Shown piece after piece: positions 59,911 to 64,000 of a DNA stretch of 64,000 nucleotides. The stretch is from assembly GCF_009739515.1 (NCBI RefSeq), contig NZ_CP046535.1, positions 2,976,001 through 3,040,000 of the forward strand, written 5' to 3'. Made by a program: the position numbers and the translations under genes. The notes below the pieces were generated by a model that saw nothing but the letters and a program-made list of their open reading frames with translations, did not search any database and was not told where the DNA came from. This stretch comes from Sphingomonas profundi. Lineage in GTDB: Bacteria; Pseudomonadota; Alphaproteobacteria; Sphingomonadales; Sphingomonadaceae. Within the stretch, counting starts at the first letter, position 1; the number at the start of each line of letters is the position of its first letter.

Positions 59911-60477
59911 TCAGGCTTCCAGCTCGACGTCCCAGTAGAGCCAGTCGCGCCAGCTCTGGTGGAGGTAGTTCGGCGGAAAGCTGCGGCCCTGCTCCTGCAG
60001 CTGCCAGCTTGTCGGGCGATAGGCCGGCAGCGCCAGCTTCATCCCCGCCTGCCGGGGGGTGCGCCCGCCTTTCCGCAGGTTGCACGGCGCGCAGGCCGTC
60101 GCGACATTCTCCCATGTGGTGCGGCCGCCTTGCGCGCGCGGCACGATATGGTCGAACGTCAGTTCGGTGGTGACACCGCAATATTGGCAGGCGAAACGAT
60201 CGCGCAGGAAGAGGTTGAAGCGGGTGAAGGCCGGATGCTGCGAGGGTTTGACATATTGCCGCAGCGCGATGACCGAGGGCAGCTTCATCACGTGCGTCGG
60301 GCTGTGCACCTCCCGCTCGTAATGCGAGACGATGTCGACCCGCTCCAGGAACACGGCCTTGATCGCCGTCTGCCACGGCCACAGGCTGAGCGGGTAATAG
60401 CTGAGCGGGGTATAGTCCGCATTGAGCACCAGCGCCGGACAACCGTCAGGATGGCGGATGAGATCGGGGTGATACAT
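59911..60477 (-). CDS. HNH endonuclease family protein
   Basis: A 188-residue protein with a single HNH nuclease domain: CQYCG, DHIVPRAQGGRTTWEN and ACAPCNLRKG supply the two zinc-binding Cys pairs and the catalytic His. This compact type is common in proteobacterial chromosomes outside mobile elements, with unclear function. The start MYHPDLIRHPDG fits the family's usual N-terminus. Confidence 0.92.
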   Translation of the reverse strand: MYHPDLIRHPDGCPALVLNADYTPLSYYPLSLWPWQTAIKAVFLERVDIVSHYEREVHSPTHVMKLPSVIALRQYVKPSQHPAFTRFNLFLRDRFACQYCGVTTELTFDHIVPRAQGGRTTWENVATACAPCNLRKGGRTPRQAGMKLALPAYRPTSWQLQEQGRSFPPNYLHQSWRDWLYWDVELEA

Positions 60478-60670
60478 GGAAAGGGTCTGGCCTCCGCTGC
60501 ATGGCAGAGCGCCGTCGTCCCGACCTTCCCGGCCCCGTCGCACTCGGGACGCGAAGCCCGATCCGGCCGCGTCTCCCGTCGCCGCGCTTCGTGGCAGCGA
60601 AGCGTGACGCGGCCATGACAGCATTGTCCGGGAGCGGCCGTCAAGTGCCGGTTTCACGCGAGTCGGGCCG

Positions 60671-61543
60671 ATGAACGGGTCGATCGACGAGCCGGCGGGC
60701 GGCGCGGTCGTCAGCCGCTTCGCGCCGAGCCCCACGGGGGCGCTGCACCTGGGGCACGCCTTCTCGGCCGTGCGGGCGCACGATCTGGTGCGGGCGGGCG
60801 GCGGCCGCTTCCTGCTGCGCATCGAGGATATCGATCCCGGCCGCGTGCGCGAGGCGCATGTCGAGGGCATCCTGGCGGATCTGGCGTGGCTGGGTCTCGC
60901 GTGGGACGGGCCGGTGCTGCGCCAGTCGCAGCGGCTGCCGGTCTATGCCGACGCGCTCGATCGGCTGCGCGCCATGGGGCTGCTCTACGCCTGCTTCTGC
61001 ACACGGGCGGAGATCGCGGCGAGCGTGGCGGCGCCGCACGGCCCCGTCCCGCTCTATCCGGGCACCTGCCGCGCCCTGCCGGACGATCCCGCCCGCCGCG
61101 CCGCGGTGCCGCACGCCTGGCGGATCGACATGGCGGCGGCCGCGGCGCGGGCGGGTCCGCTCGCCTGGCACGATGCGGCGGCCGGGGCGGTGGCGGCCCG
61201 GCCCGATCTGCTCGGCGACGTCGTGCTGGCGCGCAAGGATGCGCCGGCATCGTACCACCTCGCCGTCACCGTCGACGATGCCGCGCAGGAGGTGACGGAC
61301 GTGGTGCGCGGGATCGACCTGTTCGAATCGACGCACGCGCACCGGCTGCTCCAGGCACTGCTCGGCCTGCCGACGCCGCGCTACCACCACCATCCGCTGA
61401 TCGCCGGGCCGGACGGGCGCCGACTGGCCAAGCGGGACGGCGCACCGGCCCTCGCCGCCCTGCGCGCGGCCGGCGCGGATCCGGTGGCGCTGCTGGCCGA
61501 TCTGCGTGGGCGCGCCATTGGCTTTGACCGCGCGAACGCTTAG
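60671..61543 (+). CDS. gluQRS: Glutamyl-Q tRNA(Asp) synthetase
   Basis: A 290-residue truncated class I synthetase that attaches glutamate to queuosine in tRNA-Asp. The HIGH-like motif is in PSPTGALHLGHA and the KMSKS-like motif in LAKRDGAPA. The zinc site CFC ... YPGTC is present. It lacks the anticodon-binding domain of GluRS, as this family does. It lies nine bases before the HIG1-like gene and may share its transcript. Confidence 0.94.
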   Translation: MNGSIDEPAGGAVVSRFAPSPTGALHLGHAFSAVRAHDLVRAGGGRFLLRIEDIDPGRVREAHVEGILADLAWLGLAWDGPVLRQSQRLPVYADALDRLRAMGLLYACFCTRAEIAASVAAPHGPVPLYPGTCRALPDDPARRAAVPHAWRIDMAAAAARAGPLAWHDAAAGAVAARPDLLGDVVLARKDAPASYHLAVTVDDAAQEVTDVVRGIDLFESTHAHRLLQALLGLPTPRYHHHPLIAGPDGRRLAKRDGAPALAALRAAGADPVALLADLRGRAIGFDRANA

Positions 61544-61552
61544 ATATCGTCC

Positions 61553-61780
61553 ATGCAGACCATCCTCATCATCCTGATCGTCCTCGCCGCGCTGGCGACG
61601 GTCGGTGCGCTCGTGCGCGGCATCGTGATCTTCCTGCGCACGACCGAGCAGGATCTGAAGGGCGTCGGCCCCAGCGTGTCCGGCCTGCGACAGAACAAGA
61701 TGATGCGGCTGCGCATCATGTTCCAGGCGCTGGCCGTGATCTTCGTGATCCTGCTGCTGCTGCTCTCCCGCTCGGGCTGA
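61553..61780 (+). CDS. HIG1-domain twin-transmembrane protein
   Basis: A 75-residue protein with two membrane helices (about 4-27 and 55-72) joined by a basic loop (GLRQNKMMRLRI), the pattern of bacterial HIG1-like proteins. These are thought to associate with respiratory complexes. It is encoded between gluQRS and the adenosyltransferase gene in an apparent operon. Confidence 0.88.
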   Translation: MQTILIILIVLAALATVGALVRGIVIFLRTTEQDLKGVGPSVSGLRQNKMMRLRIMFQALAVIFVILLLLLSRSG

Positions 61781-61793
61781 GCGGCGTCGACTT

Positions 61794-62363
61794 ATGGTGA
61801 AGCTCAACCGGATCTACACGCGCACCGGCGATCGCGGCGAGACCGGGCTGGTCGACGGGTCGCGCGTCGCCAAGTCCGCGCCGCGCATGCAGGTGATCGG
61901 CGACGTGGACGAGGCGAACTCGGCGATCGGCGTGGCGCTGCTGCACGTCACCGATCCGCTGCACCGGCTGCTGCTGGGCCGCATCCAGAACGAGATGTTC
62001 GATCTGGGCGCGGATCTGGCCACGCCGGGCGATGATTTCACCCCGGGCGAGATGACCCTGCGCATCACCGCCGGCCAGGTCGAGCGGCTGGAGCGCGAGA
62101 TCGACGCGATGAACGAGGATCTGGCGGCGCTGACCAGCTTCATCCTGCCGGGCGGGCAGCCGGCCGCGGCACACGTCCACCTCGCCCGCGCGATCGTGCG
62201 GCGGGCGGAGCGGCAGGCCGTGGCGGCGGCGCAGGCGGTGATGCTGAATCCGCAGGCGCTCGCTTATATCAACCGTCTCTCGGATCACCTGTTCGTGCTG
62301 GCGCGCGCGATCAATGCCGGCGCGGGCGGCGACGTGCTCTGGCAGCCGGGCGCGACGCGGTAG
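61794..62363 (+). CDS. PduO-type cob(I)alamin adenosyltransferase
   Basis: A 189-residue enzyme attaching the adenosyl group to cobalamin. The N-terminal TRTGDRGETGLVDG nucleotide motif, RRAER and a C-terminal NRLSDHLFVLARA are family signatures. It forms trimers in known members. It starts 13 bases after the HIG1 gene. No B12 riboswitch is seen nearby. Confidence 0.94.
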   Translation: MVKLNRIYTRTGDRGETGLVDGSRVAKSAPRMQVIGDVDEANSAIGVALLHVTDPLHRLLLGRIQNEMFDLGADLATPGDDFTPGEMTLRITAGQVERLEREIDAMNEDLAALTSFILPGGQPAAAHVHLARAIVRRAERQAVAAAQAVMLNPQALAYINRLSDHLFVLARAINAGAGGDVLWQPGATR

Positions 62364-62368
62364 AGGCT

Positions 62369-62416
62369 GTCGCGGGGCGGATGACGGATACAGTCGCGGG
62401 GCGGATGACGGATACA
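62369..62416 (+). repeat. Perfect 24-base tandem duplication upstream of egtB
   Basis: A 24-base unit beginning gtcgcggggcgg and ending gatacа-like (gataca) occurs twice head to tail with no mismatch (62369-62392 and 62393-62416). It fills most of the gap between the adenosyltransferase stop and the egtB start. It may be a recent duplication or paired binding sites. Confidence 0.85.
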
Positions 62417-62460
62417 TTCGCCCGGCCGGGTGTTTTTCGGCCGCAGTCAGGGGGCGGGAC

Positions 62461-63759
62461 ATGACGGGATCCACGGCGCTCACGCCGCGCGGACTGGGCG
62501 ACGCCGCCGACAAGCTGGCGCACCTTTTCTCCACCACTAGGGCGCTGACGGTCGATCTGGCCGAGCCCCTGTCGGACGCCGACGCCAGCGCCCAGTCGAT
62601 GCCCGATGCGTCGCCCGCCAAATGGCATCTGGCGCACGTTACCTGGTTCTTCGAGACGTTCGTGCTGCGCGATAACGTGCCGGGCTACCGCGCCTATGAC
62701 GATCGCTTCGCCTTCCTGTTCAACAGCTATTACGAGGCGGAAGGCGCGCGCCACCCGCGTGACCGTCGCGGCATGCTGACCCGCCCGTCGCTGGCCGAGG
62801 TGATCGCCTGGCGGGCGCATGTCGATGCGGCGGTAATGGCGGCGCTGCCCGGTCTGGCCGCGCCGGCGCGCGCGCTGGTGGCGCTAGGCGTGAATCACGA
62901 GCAGCAGCATCAGGAGCTGTTCCTCACCGACATACTGCACCTGTTCGCCGAGAATCCGCTGGCGCCGGCCATGTGGGATAGCCCGCGCGACGTGCCGGCG
63001 TCCGTGCCCGGGCCGCTGCGCTGGATCGAGGGCCGCACTGGCATCGGCGAGATCGGCCACGCCGGCGGCGACTTCGCCTTCGATTGCGAGGGGCCGCGCC
63101 ATCGCGTGCTGCTCCACCGCCACGCGCTGGCCGATCGGCCGATCACCAACGCCGAATATTGCGCCTTCATCGCCGACGGCGGCTACGCCGATCCGCGCCA
63201 CTGGCTGGCGGACGGCTGGGCGTGGGTGCAGGCCAACCGCATCGTGGCGCCGCTCTACTGGCGCCCTGACGGCGATGCGTGGTGCGCCTTCGCGCTCGAT
63301 GGCCTGCATCCGCTGCACCCGGCCGCACCGGTCACGCATGTCAGCTACTATGAGGCCGACGCGTTCGCCCGCTGGGCTGGCGCCCGCCTGCCGACCGAGG
63401 CCGAGTGGGAGAGCGCCGCCGCCGGCCACGATCCGCGCGGCGGCAACCAGCTGGACCAGGCCGGCCCGGTGCGTCCACGCGCCGCGCTCAGCGAGGCGGA
63501 CGGCACAGTCGCGGGAACGAGACAGATGTTCGGCGACGTATGGGAGTGGACCGGCAGCGCCTACCTGCCCTATCCCGGCTTCCGCCCCGCCGAGGGCGCG
63601 GTGGGCGAGTATAACGGCAAGTTCATGTCCGGCCAGTTCGTGCTGCGCGGCGGCAGCTGCGCCACCCCGCGCGGCCATGTCCGCGCGTCGTACCGCAACT
63701 TCTTCTATCCGCACCAGCGGTGGCAGTTCACCGGCATCCGCCTGGCAAGGGATCTCTGA
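62461..63759 (+). CDS. egtB: Ergothioneine biosynthesis sulfoxide synthase
   Basis: A 432-residue iron enzyme joining hercynine to a thiol donor (gamma-glutamylcysteine or cysteine) with oxygen, the central step of ergothioneine synthesis. The N-terminal DinB-like domain supplies iron ligands His56 (KWHLAHVTW) and the HxxxH pair His146/His150 in NHEQQHQE. The C-terminal FGE-sulfatase domain has WEWTGSAY and RGGSCATP. The ATG follows a GGGGGCGGGAC site. egtD starts two bases after its stop. Confidence 0.95.
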   Translation: MTGSTALTPRGLGDAADKLAHLFSTTRALTVDLAEPLSDADASAQSMPDASPAKWHLAHVTWFFETFVLRDNVPGYRAYDDRFAFLFNSYYEAEGARHPRDRRGMLTRPSLAEVIAWRAHVDAAVMAALPGLAAPARALVALGVNHEQQHQELFLTDILHLFAENPLAPAMWDSPRDVPASVPGPLRWIEGRTGIGEIGHAGGDFAFDCEGPRHRVLLHRHALADRPITNAEYCAFIADGGYADPRHWLADGWAWVQANRIVAPLYWRPDGDAWCAFALDGLHPLHPAAPVTHVSYYEADAFARWAGARLPTEAEWESAAAGHDPRGGNQLDQAGPVRPRAALSEADGTVAGTRQMFGDVWEWTGSAYLPYPGFRPAEGAVGEYNGKFMSGQFVLRGGSCATPRGHVRASYRNFFYPHQRWQFTGIRLARDL

Positions 63760-63761
63760 CG

Positions 63762-64000
63762 ATGCTGCTCGATGCGCCCGCGCCCGTTCGTGCCCCTTCG
63801 GTCGATCCCGCCTTCCGCGCAGACGTGCTGGCGGGCCTCGCCGCGCGGCCGCGCGCGGTGCCGGCGCTCTGGTTCTACGATCGCGCCGGATCGGAACTGT
63901 TCGAGAAGATCACCGATCTGCCCGAATATTATCCGACCCGCACCGAAACGGCGCTGCTGGCGGCCCATTGCGGCGAGGTGGCGACCATCGTCGGCCCGGG
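63762..64000 (+). CDS. egtD: L-histidine N-alpha-methyltransferase, N-terminal part
   Basis: The window ends inside this gene. The visible 79 residues begin MLLDAPAPVRAP and include ALWFYDRAGSELFEKITD and LPEYYPTRTETALL, the conserved EgtD N-terminus. EgtD trimethylates histidine to hercynine using S-adenosylmethionine, providing the substrate for EgtB just upstream. The gene continues past the window's end. Confidence 0.93.
   Translation, partial: MLLDAPAPVRAPSVDPAFRADVLAGLAARPRAVPALWFYDRAGSELFEKITDLPEYYPTRTETALLAAHCGEVATIVGP

Noticed and set aside
59911-60477. HNH nuclease as a sign of a mobile element or defence island
   Set aside because: It is flanked by housekeeping genes, with no integrase, methylase or repeats. 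This HNH type is common in ordinary chromosomes.
61794-62460. Cobalamin riboswitch near the adenosyltransferase
   Set aside because: The gene starts 13 bases after its neighbour, leaving no room, and the downstream gap holds only the tandem repeat.

Overview
This 64 kb window is high-GC DNA with a strong G/C third-position bias. It looks like chromosome of a sphingomonad (Alphaproteobacteria, Sphingomonas-like). The indications are a bifunctional RSH stringent-response enzyme, a MucR-type regulator, an Entner-Doudoroff operon (zwf-edd-glk-eda), an Oar-type TonB-dependent receptor, a LOV-HWE light-sensing kinase, a K+-independent H+-pyrophosphatase and an ergothioneine locus. I saw no tRNA, rRNA, CRISPR array, insertion sequence or prophage. 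The organism call is inference from gene content, not from a marker sequence.

Layout. Positions 1-7.2 kb (mostly minus strand): rsh, a small hypothetical, an SDR oxidoreductase, a diguanylate cyclase, a Rieske oxygenase/SnoaL pair and a zinc-ligand-less MucR. Positions 7.6-14 kb: small hypotheticals, a YbaN-like protein, a MAPEG protein, a multi-spanning membrane protein and a three-enzyme fusion (GH18-like, NodB deacetylase, GT2 synthase). Positions 14.4-18.8 kb (plus): a three-part EmrA/EmrB/outer-membrane-factor efflux operon. Positions 18.9-21.1 kb: thioesterase, LOV histidine kinase, acetyltransferase. Positions 21.4-25.8 kb: a divergent cluster pairing an exported truncated globin and a DUF3034-like protein with a cupredoxin and a GGDEF-EAL protein. 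Positions 25.8-33.7 kb (minus): L,D-transpeptidase, S9 peptidase, GNAT, transglutaminase-like protein, and a translationally coupled KaiC-like ATPase/hybrid histidine kinase pair. Positions 33.8-38.7 kb: the Entner-Doudoroff operon, facing away from an Oar-like receptor (39.1-42.5 kb). Positions 42.6-53.4 kb: ABC-2 exporter, M20 peptidase, esterase, DUF4142 protein, an in-frame alpha/beta hydrolase plus royal-jelly/SMP-30-like fusion, a flavodoxin-fold reductase and hppA. Positions 53.5-57.9 kb: a siderophore-type TonB receptor with a Fur-like box, divergent from a PepSY membrane cluster. Positions 58-64 kb: EF-hand protein, SMP-30 lactonase, HNH nuclease, gluQRS, HIG1-like protein, PduO-type adenosyltransferase, egtB and the start of egtD.

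The most interesting items are the exported globin/cupredoxin/c-di-GMP cluster, the KaiC-like/hybrid kinase pair with an altered phosphosite, the GH18-NodB-GT2 fusion, the fused hydrolase with an internal signal-peptide start, an Entner-Doudoroff operon with no 6-phosphogluconolactonase gene, and two copies of a roughly 195-bp palindromic element with terminal inverted repeats. Each copy sits between convergent genes and its right end carries the stop codon of the neighbouring gene. No single system here is clearly undescribed. These are leads, and their status would need database searches that were not possible here.
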